A stretch of DNA of 64,000 nucleotides from DATKPE01 sp035524335 (GTDB taxonomy: Bacteria; Bacteroidota; Ignavibacteria; UBA10030; SZUA-254): contig DATKPE010000033.1 of the NCBI GenBank assembly GCA_035524335.1, positions 1 through 64,000 of the forward strand, read 5' to 3'. Below are positions 15,961-23,637 of the stretch, piece after piece; the first letter of the stretch is position 1, and each line of letters begins with the position of its first letter. The notes beneath the pieces were generated by a model. The model did no database searches. It had not been told where the DNA came from and saw only the letters and a list, made by a program, of their open reading frames with translations. A program made the translations under genes and the position numbers.

Positions 15961-16701
15961 TCAGCCGACTTTCGCCCTGAGAAATTCCCGGTTCAGCCGC
16001 GCGATATGCGTTACGGAAATCTGTTTGGGACATTCCGCTTCACAGGCGTAGGTATTACTGCAGTTCCCGAATCCCTCCGCATCCATGGCCGCGACCATGG
16101 AGAGGACCCGCTCCTTCCGCTCCGGCGCTCCCTGCGGAAGAAGGGCGAGCTGGGACACCTTGGCGGAGACGAACAGCATGGCGGAGGAATTCTTGCAGGC
16201 CGCGACGCAGGCCCCGCAGCCGATGCAGGCGGCTGCATCGAACGCCTCATCGGCAATTTTCTTCGGAATCGGTATGGCATTGGCGTCGGGCGTTCCCCCG
16301 GTATCCACCGAAACGAAACCGCCCGCCTGAATGATCCGGTCGAACCCGCTCCGGTCGACCACAAGATCCTTGATGACCGGAAACGCCTTCGCGCGCCACG
16401 GCTCGAGGGTGATCGTATCGCCGTCCGCGAAAGAACGCATGTACAGCTGGCAGGTGGCAACGCCCCGCATCGGACCGTGGGGTCTCCCGTTGACCACCAT
16501 GCCGCAGGTCCCGCAGATTCCTTCCCGGCAGTCGTGATCGAAGGCAATCGTCTCCTCCCCTTTCCGTGCCAGCCCGATGTTCACCAGGTCGAGCATTTCG
16601 AGGAACGACATGTCGGGGGTGATGTTCTCTGCCCGGTATTCGACGAACCGCCCCTCGGCGGTCCGGTGCGCCTGTTTCCAGACGCGGAGTGTGATGTTCA
16701 T
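15961..16701 (-). CDS. sdhB: Succinate dehydrogenase/fumarate reductase iron-sulfur subunit
   Basis: The 246-residue subunit relays electrons from the flavoprotein to the membrane anchor. The [2Fe-2S] site is 'CREGICGTCGMVVNG...TC', the [4Fe-4S] site 'CIGCGACVAAC', and the third cluster 'CSNTYACEAECPKQI'. Length and motif spacing match the Bacteroidota-type enzyme. The ATG at 16701 is chosen over a TTG 33 bp upstream because it begins the conserved ferredoxin fold ('MNITLRVWKQ'). It is the last gene of sdhCAB and is followed by a clear terminator. Confidence 0.95.
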   Translation of the reverse strand: MNITLRVWKQAHRTAEGRFVEYRAENITPDMSFLEMLDLVNIGLARKGEETIAFDHDCREGICGTCGMVVNGRPHGPMRGVATCQLYMRSFADGDTITLEPWRAKAFPVIKDLVVDRSGFDRIIQAGGFVSVDTGGTPDANAIPIPKKIADEAFDAAACIGCGACVAACKNSSAMLFVSAKVSQLALLPQGAPERKERVLSMVAAMDAEGFGNCSNTYACEAECPKQISVTHIARLNREFLRAKVG

Positions 16702-16738
16702 AATCGTCCGTTCGGTTTCGGCATTGGATGGCAATTTC

Positions 16739-18652
16739 TCATTTGTAACTCCGCTGTGACGGCTTCACGTACTCGAACGTCAGCTGTTCCTTATGAAGCT
16801 CCGCTTTTTTACCCGGGCCGCCATACTGCCACGCTGCAACGTAGGAGAACTGTTCGTCGTTCCGCTTGGCTTCCCCCTCCTCGGTCTGATATTCCTCGCG
16901 GAAGTGCCCGCCGCACGATTCCTCGCGGTGGAGGGCATCGGCGACCATCAGTTCCGCCAGCTCGAAGAAATCCGCAACCCGGTTCGCCTTCTCGATCTCC
17001 TGATTGAAGCATTCCGCACTGCCGGGAACCCGCACATCCTTCCAGAACTCCTCCCGGAGCTCCGGGATTATCTGCAGGGCTTTCTTCAGCCCGCCGGCGT
17101 TCCGCCCCATCCCGCAGAGATCCCACATCGTTTTGCCGAGCTGTTTATGGAACTCATCCACCGTGCGCTTGCCGTTCACCGAGGTCAGCCGGCGCGTGAT
17201 CTCACCGGCGCCGGTTACAGCTTCCCGGAAGGAGGGGTGATCCGCCTTAACGGAGGGAAATTTTGACGATGCCAGATAATCGCCGATAGTGTAGGGAATG
17301 ACAAAGTACCCGTCCGCAAGTCCCTGCATCAGCGCGCTGGCGCCGAGCCGGTTTGCGCCGTGATCGGAAAAATTCGCCTCGCCGAGCACGAACAGACCGG
17401 GAATCGTACTCATCAGATTATAATCGACCCAGAGACCTCCCATCGTATAGTGCACAGCCGGGAATATCCTCATCGGCACCTCGTACCCGTTCTCGGCCGT
17501 GATCTCGTGGTAGATATCGAAGAGGTTCCCGTATTTCTCCTCCACCCACGCCTTGCCGTTGCGCGCGATCGCATCCGAAAAATCGAGGTAGACCGCAAGG
17601 CCGGTCGATCCGACCCCCAGCCCCTTGTCGCACATCTCCTTCGCACGCCGGGATGCGACGTCGCGCGGCACAAGATTGCCGAACGACGGGTAGAGACGTT
17701 CCAGATAATAATCGCGATCTTCTTCGGGGATCTGGCGCGGGTCGCGCTTGTCTCCCGCTTTTTTCGGCACCCATATCCGGCCGTCGTTCCTGAGGCTCTC
17801 GCTCATGAGGGTCAGCTTCGACTGGTGGTCGCTGGCGACGGGGATGCAGGTCGGATGGATCTGCGTGAAACAAGGGTTGCCGAAGAATGCCCCGCGTTTG
17901 TGGGCCCGCCAGATTGCCGTTGCGTTGCAGTATTTCGCATTCGTGGAGAGATAAAAGACATTGCCGTACCCGCCGGTGGCAAGGATGACGGCATCTCCGA
18001 TATAGGTTTCCATCGCTCCCGTTTCAAGATGGCGCGCAACGATACCGCGGGCCTGACCGTCGATCACGACAAGATCGAGCATCTCCCGGCGCGGGTGAAA
18101 TTTTACCGTCCCCTTGCCGATCTGACGCGAAAGCGCGGAATAGGCGCCGAGCAGGAGCTGTTGACCCGTCTGGCCCCGGGCGTAGAATGTGCGGGAGACC
18201 TGGGCGCCGCCGAACGAGCGGTTGTCCAGAAGTCCGCCGTATTCCCTGGCGAACGGAACCCCCTGCGCGACGCACTGATCGATGATGCTATTGCTCACCT
18301 GCGCTAGCCGGTAGACGTTCGCCTCGCGGGCCCGGTAATCTCCCCCTTTGACGGTGTCGTAAAACAGGCGCCAGATGGAATCGCCGTCGTTCTTGTAGTT
18401 TTTCGGCGCGTTGATGCCCCCCTGTGCCGCGATGCTGTGAGCGCGCCGGGGAGATTCGTGATAGCAGAGGGCGGTCACCTGATACCCGAGCTCGGCAAGA
18501 GAAGCCGCGGCCGAGGCGCCTGCCAGGCCGGTGCCGACGACGATGATATGATACTTCCGCTTGTTGGCCGGATTGACGAGCTTCAGGGAGAAACGATGAT
18601 TATCCCATTTTTTTTCAATGGGGCCGTCGGGAATTTTCGATTGTAATGCCAT
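16739..18652 (-). CDS. sdhA: Succinate dehydrogenase/fumarate reductase flavoprotein subunit
   Basis: The 637-residue subunit catalyses succinate/fumarate interconversion with covalently bound FAD. It has the dinucleotide-binding 'IIVVGTGLAGASAAASLAELG' (about 34-54), the FAD-linking His region 'RRAHSIAAQGGINA', and the active-site region with 'HYTMGGLWVDYN' and 'GLFVLGEANFSDHGANRLGASAL'. The size and 'KNYKNDGDS' context match the Bacteroidota/epsilon-type group that pairs with a single cytochrome b subunit. It lies 12 bp after sdhC and 37 bp before sdhB. Confidence 0.96.
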   Translation of the reverse strand: MALQSKIPDGPIEKKWDNHRFSLKLVNPANKRKYHIIVVGTGLAGASAAASLAELGYQVTALCYHESPRRAHSIAAQGGINAPKNYKNDGDSIWRLFYDTVKGGDYRAREANVYRLAQVSNSIIDQCVAQGVPFAREYGGLLDNRSFGGAQVSRTFYARGQTGQQLLLGAYSALSRQIGKGTVKFHPRREMLDLVVIDGQARGIVARHLETGAMETYIGDAVILATGGYGNVFYLSTNAKYCNATAIWRAHKRGAFFGNPCFTQIHPTCIPVASDHQSKLTLMSESLRNDGRIWVPKKAGDKRDPRQIPEEDRDYYLERLYPSFGNLVPRDVASRRAKEMCDKGLGVGSTGLAVYLDFSDAIARNGKAWVEEKYGNLFDIYHEITAENGYEVPMRIFPAVHYTMGGLWVDYNLMSTIPGLFVLGEANFSDHGANRLGASALMQGLADGYFVIPYTIGDYLASSKFPSVKADHPSFREAVTGAGEITRRLTSVNGKRTVDEFHKQLGKTMWDLCGMGRNAGGLKKALQIIPELREEFWKDVRVPGSAECFNQEIEKANRVADFFELAELMVADALHREESCGGHFREEYQTEEGEAKRNDEQFSYVAAWQYGGPGKKAELHKEQLTFEYVKPSQRSYK

Positions 18653-18664
18653 GCGTCTGCCCCG

Positions 18665-19318
18665 TCAGAATTTCAGGAGGAAGTAAACCGGCATTGCCGC
18701 AAAGCCGAGTGGAATCAGAACCCAGAAGAGAAGACCGATCAGGTTGATCAGCGGCAGGTACGCCGAATTCCGGAGTCCGAATGTCTGGACGGCCGACTGA
18801 AAACCGTGCCGCAGATGGAGCGCGAGGAGAACCATCCCGGCGATATAGACCGACCCGTACACCGGATCTCCCAGGGCGGCTTTCACCAGCGCGTACATCT
18901 CCACCTTGTCGGCCCCGAATCGTGCCGGCGCCCAGAACTGCCGCAGGTGGATGATCAGGAAACACGCCACCACCGCACCGGTGATGAACATGATTCTCGA
19001 CACCAGAGGGCTGTTCTCCCCCGCCGCGTTTACCGCATACCTGCGCGGCCGCGCGCTCCGGTTCTTCAGCCAGAGGATCGTGCCCAGAATCATGTGGCCG
19101 AGGAAGATGGCGAACAGGAGTATTTCAATCACGCGGATGAAGAGAAGACTCGGGAGGATCTCTGCGTACGCGTTGAACGCAGCCCCTCCGTCGTTCTTGA
19201 ACAGCAGGAGATTACCGCAGAGGTGGACAATCAGGTATATGCAGAGGCAGACCCCCGTCGTGCCCATGAGTATTTTTTTTCCGACGGAGGATTGGTACAG
19301 CCCGAGGAGGAAATTCAT
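18665..19318 (-). CDS. sdhC: Succinate dehydrogenase cytochrome b558 membrane anchor
   Basis: A 217-residue membrane protein with about five helices and heme-ligand histidines in 'LIVHLCGNLLLFKNDG', 'GHMILG', 'LIIHLRQFW' and 'LALHLRHGFQSAVQTFG'. This is the single-subunit, di-heme type anchor (TIGR02046-like) that hands electrons between the iron-sulfur subunit and quinone. It is the first gene of sdhCAB; a promoter lies about 95 bp upstream. Confidence 0.93.
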   Translation of the reverse strand: MNFLLGLYQSSVGKKILMGTTGVCLCIYLIVHLCGNLLLFKNDGGAAFNAYAEILPSLLFIRVIEILLFAIFLGHMILGTILWLKNRSARPRRYAVNAAGENSPLVSRIMFITGAVVACFLIIHLRQFWAPARFGADKVEMYALVKAALGDPVYGSVYIAGMVLLALHLRHGFQSAVQTFGLRNSAYLPLINLIGLLFWVLIPLGFAAMPVYFLLKF

Positions 19319-19411
19319 AAGCGACCGTTCGTTTTCGGAAATTCACGTCTCGATCTCGTGGATTGAACCGGAGCTCTGCCCTTCGCGGGGAAAGGCGGTG
19401 AAATCGAGGCC

Positions 19412-19440
19412 AATGTAAAGAAACTCTACAAGAAATGCAA
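19412..19440 (-). promoter_or_regulatory. Predicted promoter of sdhCAB
   Basis: TTGCAT (19440-19435) and TACATT (19417-19412) on the minus strand, spacer 17 bp, followed by GG. The leader to the sdhC ATG would be about 85 nt. Confidence 0.58.
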
Positions 19441-19446
19441 CCGGAT

Positions 19447-20325
19447 TCAGGGCCCGATCGTGTCCCGGATGTATTTCCTGACCGACACGGCACTGCCGAA
19501 GAGGCCGAGCACGACGCCCGCGCCGCAGAGACCCGGATAAAACGCCTGATCGACCGTGAGAAATTCCCGGAGATCTCCCGAGAGGTAGCCCGCGGCCGTG
19601 CTCACGACGTAGAGGAGAATTCCGGCCGCCGCGAGACCGCCCGCGAATCCCTGGAGCACCCCCTCCAGCAGGAACGGCGCACGGACAAACCAGCGGGTGG
19701 CGCCCACCAGCTGCATCGCCTGCAGAGTTTTCCGCCGTGCGTGAATCGTGAGACGGATCGTGTGCGCAACCAGAAACACGGAGGAGAGCGCGAGGAAGAG
19801 ACCGATCCCCATGCCGAGCAGGCTGAAATTCCGCGCCTGCGTCTCGATGAATTCAAGCATGTCGCGGCGGTAGATGATCCGGTCGATCCCCTTCATCCCG
19901 CCGATCTGCTTCTGAATCGCATCCGCCTGCGCGGTCGTCCGGTACGGTTCCTTCAGAAATATCCGGAAGGACGGGGGAAGAGGGTTGAATTCGAGTATGG
20001 TGCGGATGTCCTCCCCGAATTCCTTTTTGAAGGTCGCCGCCGCCTCGTCCTTGGAGACGAACTGGACCCGCTCCACTCCCTCCAGCATGCGGATCTGACC
20101 CGACAGCTCGGTGATCCGTGCCTGCGTCACCGGTTCGGTGAGAAAGGCCTCCATGCCGACCTGTGCACGGATGGCGCCGATCAGGCGCGCCGTGTTCGTC
20201 GAAAGGATGTACATCATTCCCAGAAGAAGAAGGGCGATGGAGATCGTGATGACCGATCCGGCCGTCGCCATTCTGGCCTTCCCGAATCCGCGTAATCCCT
20301 CCCGTATGATATAGTTCGTGCTCAC
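19447..20325 (-). CDS. ftsX: Cell division protein FtsX-like permease
   Basis: The 292-residue protein has the FtsX layout: first transmembrane helix (about 20-42), a periplasmic domain (about 43-165) with 'LEGVERVQFVSKDEAAATFKKEF', and three more helices (about 172-196, 218-246, 265-285). FtsX pairs with the ATPase FtsE to control cell-wall hydrolases at division. The GTG start has GGAGA 7 nt upstream. No ftsE is adjacent here. It follows two lipoprotein genes on the same strand and may belong to the ybaB-recR transcript. Confidence 0.88.
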   Translation of the reverse strand: MSTNYIIREGLRGFGKARMATAGSVITISIALLLLGMMYILSTNTARLIGAIRAQVGMEAFLTEPVTQARITELSGQIRMLEGVERVQFVSKDEAAATFKKEFGEDIRTILEFNPLPPSFRIFLKEPYRTTAQADAIQKQIGGMKGIDRIIYRRDMLEFIETQARNFSLLGMGIGLFLALSSVFLVAHTIRLTIHARRKTLQAMQLVGATRWFVRAPFLLEGVLQGFAGGLAAAGILLYVVSTAAGYLSGDLREFLTVDQAFYPGLCGAGVVLGLFGSAVSVRKYIRDTIGP

Positions 20326-20379
20326 GTTATGGTCTCCTCGGTCGGCCGCACCGGTCTGTGCACAGTGCGGGGGCCGTTC

Positions 20380-20886
20380 TTAGAAATTCGATTTGTCGTT
20401 CCACCGGAGAAGTTTCCACGGATCGCCGGCATTCGTGCGCGTAAGGTAAAACTCGGCGACACCGTTTACCTCCTCGACGTCGGTCGGACCGAACGTCACC
20501 GTCAGATCGTATCCCCGCTCGATCGTCTCCGACGTATCCGTTTCGGTGAAGGCGATCTCGCTGTTCCAGATCAGCGTCAGCGACTGGACACTCTGGAACA
20601 TCGTGTTCGTCAGCTTCATCTCATCTTCCCTTCCCCACGTCTTCTCGATGAGCAGGTCATAATCGGTATAAATGAAGGCGAAGCTCGGCGAGAGGAGCGA
20701 TCCGTAGAGGGTGGTGTCCTTGAATGCATAGGCGTTCCGGAACGCGCAGAAAATATTCTCCACCTGACTCAGATCGCCGCAGATCTGCTGGCCGAGCTCC
20801 GTATTGATCCGCGGCGCGAACGGATTGAGACAGCTCAGCGCGGAGCAGGAGATCAGGGCGGCGAGAAGAACGACTGCTGTGCGCAT
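20380..20886 (-). CDS. Predicted lipoprotein, NTF2-like, copy 2
   Basis: The 168-residue product has a lipoprotein signal with lipobox 'SALSC' (Cys at residue 17). The mature part is alpha+beta with 'YGSLLSPSFAFIYTDYD' early and 'GDPWKLLRWNDKS' at the end, the form of NTF2/SnoaL-like domains. It resembles the protein encoded 1 bp upstream, so the two look like diverged tandem paralogs. The ATG at 20886 lies 1 bp after that gene's stop. Function unknown; likely in the periplasm or anchored to a membrane. Confidence 0.72.
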   Translation of the reverse strand: MRTAVVLLAALISCSALSCLNPFAPRINTELGQQICGDLSQVENIFCAFRNAYAFKDTTLYGSLLSPSFAFIYTDYDLLIEKTWGREDEMKLTNTMFQSVQSLTLIWNSEIAFTETDTSETIERGYDLTVTFGPTDVEEVNGVAEFYLTRTNAGDPWKLLRWNDKSNF

Positions 20887-20887
20887 A

Positions 20888-21466
20888 TCAGCTTCCCCAG
20901 AACACCGCCTTGAGGTAGCTCCATGTCGAATCGGTGGTCGTTTTGGAATCGTGCCACTGGGTGATGGCCCACCGCTTCCCGTCGGTTGCAAGCGACAGGC
21001 GCATCGTCCCCCGGACGATCTGGGGAATTCCGATGCGGTTGTGCGGGAAGAAGAGCGTATAATCGACGGAATAGATAACCGAGTCACTGCTCACGAAGAT
21101 CGGCGGGGAATCCGGAATGGTGAGGGAGGGAATTCCGGAGGTCGCCTCCTTCAGGTTCGTGAAATATCTCTGCTCGCCCTCAAGGTTCCACTGGTTCATG
21201 ACATCCGGATAGGAACGCTGGGCGTCGGCTGCGGCCTGGAAATAGTACGGACGAAAGGTCGTGTCGACAAAACAGCTCATGTAATTGTTGAGGTTCTTGT
21301 CACTGACGGAAAAGACCAGATTCCGGAGCACCTTGTCGTACGTGGTGGGGGTTTCGAAATTCGACGACCCCTGTGTCGGAGGCTGAGGATCCCGCGTCCG
21401 GAACAGGTCACATCCGGCCGCGGCAAGGAGAAGTGTCGCCGCCACGAACGGAAGAAGACGCGTCAC
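20888..21466 (-). CDS. Predicted lipoprotein, NTF2-like, copy 1
   Basis: The 192-residue product has a lipoprotein signal with lipobox 'LAAAGC' (Cys19). The mature part contains 'LNNYMSCFVDTTFRPYYF', 'VDYTLFF' and 'GKRWAITQWHDSKTTTDSTW', again suggesting an NTF2-like pocket. It starts with GTG overlapping the recR stop by 4 bp (GTGA), so it is translationally coupled to recR. No catalytic residues are recognised. Confidence 0.74.
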   Translation of the reverse strand: MTRLLPFVAATLLLAAAGCDLFRTRDPQPPTQGSSNFETPTTYDKVLRNLVFSVSDKNLNNYMSCFVDTTFRPYYFQAAADAQRSYPDVMNQWNLEGEQRYFTNLKEATSGIPSLTIPDSPPIFVSSDSVIYSVDYTLFFPHNRIGIPQIVRGTMRLSLATDGKRWAITQWHDSKTTTDSTWSYLKAVFWGS

Positions 21467-22059
21467 ACCGACACACGTCCTTCCAGTGCCCGGGCAAGCG
21501 TCGCTTCATCGGCGAATTCGAGATCGCCGCCGATCGGTATGCCGCGGGCCAGCCGCGTGATCTGCAGGTTCAGCGGGGTGAGCAGACGGGAGAGGTACAG
21601 GGTTGTCGCTTCCCCCTCGATGTTGGGATTCAGGGCGATGATGACCTCGCGGACGTCGGTGCCGATCCGGTCGATGAGTTCCTTCAGTCGGAGATCTTCC
21701 GGCCCCACACCGTTGAGCGGCGAGAGGGCGCCGCCCAGGACATGGTAGAGCCCGCGATAGCCGTTCGTCCGTTCCAGCGCAAGGACATCATTCGGCTCCT
21801 CGACGACGCAGAGGAGGGACCGGTCGCGCTGGGGATTGGCACAGATGGCGCACGGATTCTGTTCCGTGAACGTCCAGCAGGTTGTGCAGTAGGTGATCTT
21901 TTCCTTCACATCGACGAGCGCCCTGGCCATCCCCCTGACCTCTTCCATCGGGAGTTTCAGAACGTACATGGCAAGGCGCTGGGCGGATTTTCGGCCGATG
22001 CCCGGAAGTCCGGCAAATTCCTCCACAAGTCTGTTGAGCGATTCCGATGTCGTGAGCAT
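21463..22059 (-). CDS. recR: Recombination mediator RecR
   Basis: RecR works with RecO/RecF to load RecA on gapped DNA. The 198-residue protein shows the N-terminal helix-hairpin-helix 'LPGIGRKSAQRLAMYVL', the zinc finger 'CTTCWTFTEQNPCAIC', and a Toprim domain with 'VVEEPNDVLALE' and 'YRGLYHVLGGALSPLNGVGP'. Length is typical. It follows ybaB by 23 bp, the common bacterial ybaB-recR arrangement. Confidence 0.96.
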   Translation of the reverse strand: MLTTSESLNRLVEEFAGLPGIGRKSAQRLAMYVLKLPMEEVRGMARALVDVKEKITYCTTCWTFTEQNPCAICANPQRDRSLLCVVEEPNDVLALERTNGYRGLYHVLGGALSPLNGVGPEDLRLKELIDRIGTDVREVIIALNPNIEGEATTLYLSRLLTPLNLQITRLARGIPIGGDLEFADEATLARALEGRVSV

Positions 22060-22082
22060 AACCCCGATTCCCGGCCGGTCGG

Positions 22083-22418
22083 TCAGAATCCGGGGATATT
22101 CAGTCCCGGAATGTTCGGGAGCATGCCGGCAGTTGCTTTCGACATCTCCTCCTGCGCCATTTTCTGGGATTCGTCGAGGGCCTTGTTCACCGCGGCGACG
22201 ATCAGATCTTCGAGCATTTCCGCATCAGCGGGATTGATGACCTCTTTTTCGATCGCGATCCGGGTGACCTGCTGTTTCCCGGTCACGGTCACCTTCACCA
22301 TGCCCCCGCCCGCCTCTGCGGTGACGGTCTTCTGTTCCAGCTCAGCCTGGATCTGGGCCATCTTTTCCTGCATCTTCTGGACCTGCTTCATCATCGCCTG
22401 CATGTTGGGCATTCCCAT
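22083..22418 (-). CDS. ybaB: YbaB/EbfC nucleoid-associated protein
   Basis: A 111-residue DNA-binding protein of the YbaB family: N-terminal 'MPNMQAMMKQVQKMQEKMAQIQAELEQ' helix, the beta core 'AGGGMVKVTVTGKQQVTRIAIEKEVI', and the C-terminal helix with 'DLIVAAVNKAL'. The ATG at 22418 is preferred: AGGA lies about 6 nt upstream and the length matches the family. It leads the ybaB-recR unit. A promoter is visible 54 bp upstream. Confidence 0.93.
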   Translation of the reverse strand: MGMPNMQAMMKQVQKMQEKMAQIQAELEQKTVTAEAGGGMVKVTVTGKQQVTRIAIEKEVINPADAEMLEDLIVAAVNKALDESQKMAQEEMSKATAGMLPNIPGLNIPGF

Positions 22419-22471
22419 CGCTGTCCTCATCCGATCTGATCGTGAATGTATGGAGACCTCTGTAGGCGAGC

Positions 22472-22499
22472 AATATATCGTTTTTCGTCTGAAAAACAA
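22472..22499 (-). promoter_or_regulatory. Predicted promoter of ybaB-recR
   Basis: On the minus strand TTGTTT (22499-22494) and TATATT (22477-22472) are 16 bp apart, 54 bp before the ybaB start. Confidence 0.5.
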
Positions 22500-22515
22500 A
22501 GATTAATCTCCATCC

Positions 22516-22546
22516 GGTCCGCCTTTCCCTCATCAAAGGCGGGACC
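22516..22546. other. Free-standing hairpin in the ybaB-uppS gap
   Basis: GGTCC-GCCTTT pairs with AAAGGC-G-GGACC (11 bp with one bulged G) around an 8-nt loop. Neither side has a T-run, so it is not a standard terminator. It could be an operator or RNA structure. Confidence 0.4.
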
Positions 22547-22584
22547 GTCCGGTTATCCCGAGGATCGGGCCGCTGCCGAATAGT

Positions 22585-22612
22585 TTGATTTCATCCGGAT
22601 AATAAATATATT
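22585..22612 (+). promoter_or_regulatory. Upstream promoter-like element facing uppS
   Basis: TTGATT (22585-22590) and TATATT (22607-22612), spacer 16 bp. It would start a transcript about 160 nt before the uppS start, either a second uppS promoter or an unannotated small RNA. Confidence 0.4.
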
Positions 22613-22724
22613 TCATGATCACAGCAGATCGTGCGGACGAACAGAGCTGAAATGAGAGACTGAACAAGAGACCCTCCACCATAATCATACTCACCTCATA
22701 CCATCTCAAAATCACCCCAACCGC

Positions 22725-22753
22725 TTGATTTTCTATACAAAATCAGTTACCTT
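22725..22753 (+). promoter_or_regulatory. Predicted promoter of the uppS-bamA-lpx operon
   Basis: TTGATT (22725-22730) and TACCTT (22748-22753) with a 17-bp spacer. The inverted repeat GATTTT/AAAATC (22727-22744) overlaps the -35 and spacer, a possible operator. The leader to the TTG at 22779 would be about 19 nt. Confidence 0.55.
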
Positions 22754-22778
22754 TTAGGATAATTTTCACCCATTTCAT

Positions 22779-23633
22779 TTGAATTCTAAGAAAATTTCCG
22801 ATCCGCGGCATCGGTCCGGTACGGCGGAGAGTTCTGACCAGTCGCTCCAGGCTGAATTGAAGCGCAAGGGAAATATCCCCGCCCATATTGCCGTTATCAT
22901 GGACGGGAACGGGCGCTGGGCGAAGAAGCGCGGTCTCCCGCGGATTGCCGGTCATCATGAAGGGGTGGAATCGGTTCGCGATACGGTTGAGGCGTGCGGA
23001 CAGCTTGGCGTCAAGTACCTCACCCTCTATGCATTTTCAACGGAAAACTGGAAGCGGCCGAAAGAGGAAGTTTCTCTCCTCATGCGACTGCTGATGGGAG
23101 CACTCCGGGATGAAACAGACAAACTGCACCGGAACAATGTCCGCGTCCATACGATCGGCGATACGGCATCCCTCCCCGCGGAGGTCCAGACCGAGTTGAA
23201 GGAAGCGATCGAGAGAACGAAACAGAATTCCGGTCTGAACCTTCTCCTGGCGCTGAGCTACAGCGGGCGCTGGGACATGGCGACTGCGATGCGCGCGATT
23301 GCACACGAGGTCGAAGCGGGAAAAATCGGTGCCGGCGCGATCGATGAAACCCTGATCGGGAAATACCTCTCGACCGGCGGGATCCCCGATCCCGATCTCC
23401 TGATCCGCACAAGCGGGGAATTCCGGATCAGCAACTTCCTCCTCTGGCAGCTGGCATATTCCGAAATCTACATCAGCCCCTGTTACTGGCCCGACTTCCG
23501 GCGGGCTGAGCTGTACAATGCGATCGGCGATTATCAACAGCGCGAGCGGAGATTCGGCATGGTCAGTGAGCAGGTCCGGGAACCTCAGCGCTCGCAGATC
23601 TCACAATTCTTCAAGAACCTTTCAGGAACGTAG
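22779..23633 (+). CDS. uppS: Isoprenyl transferase (undecaprenyl diphosphate synthase)
   Basis: UppS adds isopentenyl units in cis to farnesyl diphosphate, giving the C55 lipid carrier for peptidoglycan and O-antigen. The 284-residue product has 'MDGNGRWAKKRGLPRIAGH' (catalytic Asp42), 'LTLYAFSTENWKRP', 'RTSGEFRISNFLLWQLAYSE' and 'PDFRRAEL', all conserved in the family. No ATG precedes the conserved Met41, so a TTG start at 22779 is assumed; a second in-frame TTG lies 26 codons later. The first ~30 residues are a non-conserved polar extension. It heads the envelope operon; bamA follows by 4 bp. Confidence 0.93.
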   Translation: MNSKKISDPRHRSGTAESSDQSLQAELKRKGNIPAHIAVIMDGNGRWAKKRGLPRIAGHHEGVESVRDTVEACGQLGVKYLTLYAFSTENWKRPKEEVSLLMRLLMGALRDETDKLHRNNVRVHTIGDTASLPAEVQTELKEAIERTKQNSGLNLLLALSYSGRWDMATAMRAIAHEVEAGKIGAGAIDETLIGKYLSTGGIPDPDLLIRTSGEFRISNFLLWQLAYSEIYISPCYWPDFRRAELYNAIGDYQQRERRFGMVSEQVREPQRSQISQFFKNLSGT

Positions 23634-23637
23634 AACG

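Larger units (their letters stand above)
22419..22778. other. Divergent control region between ybaB and uppS
   Basis: This 360-bp gap is richer in A/T than the flanking genes. It holds three promoter-like elements (one toward ybaB, two toward uppS) and a bulged hairpin. Only short reading frames without recognisable features occur here, so no protein gene is called. Confidence 0.6.

Noticed and set aside
20326..20379. Separate promoter for ftsX
   Set aside because: The 54-bp gap is GC-rich with no TTG/TANNTT pair; ftsX is more likely read from upstream genes.
22533..22715. 60-codon minus-strand frame in the ybaB-uppS gap
   Set aside because: No ribosome site or conserved feature, and it overlaps the predicted plus-strand promoter elements.
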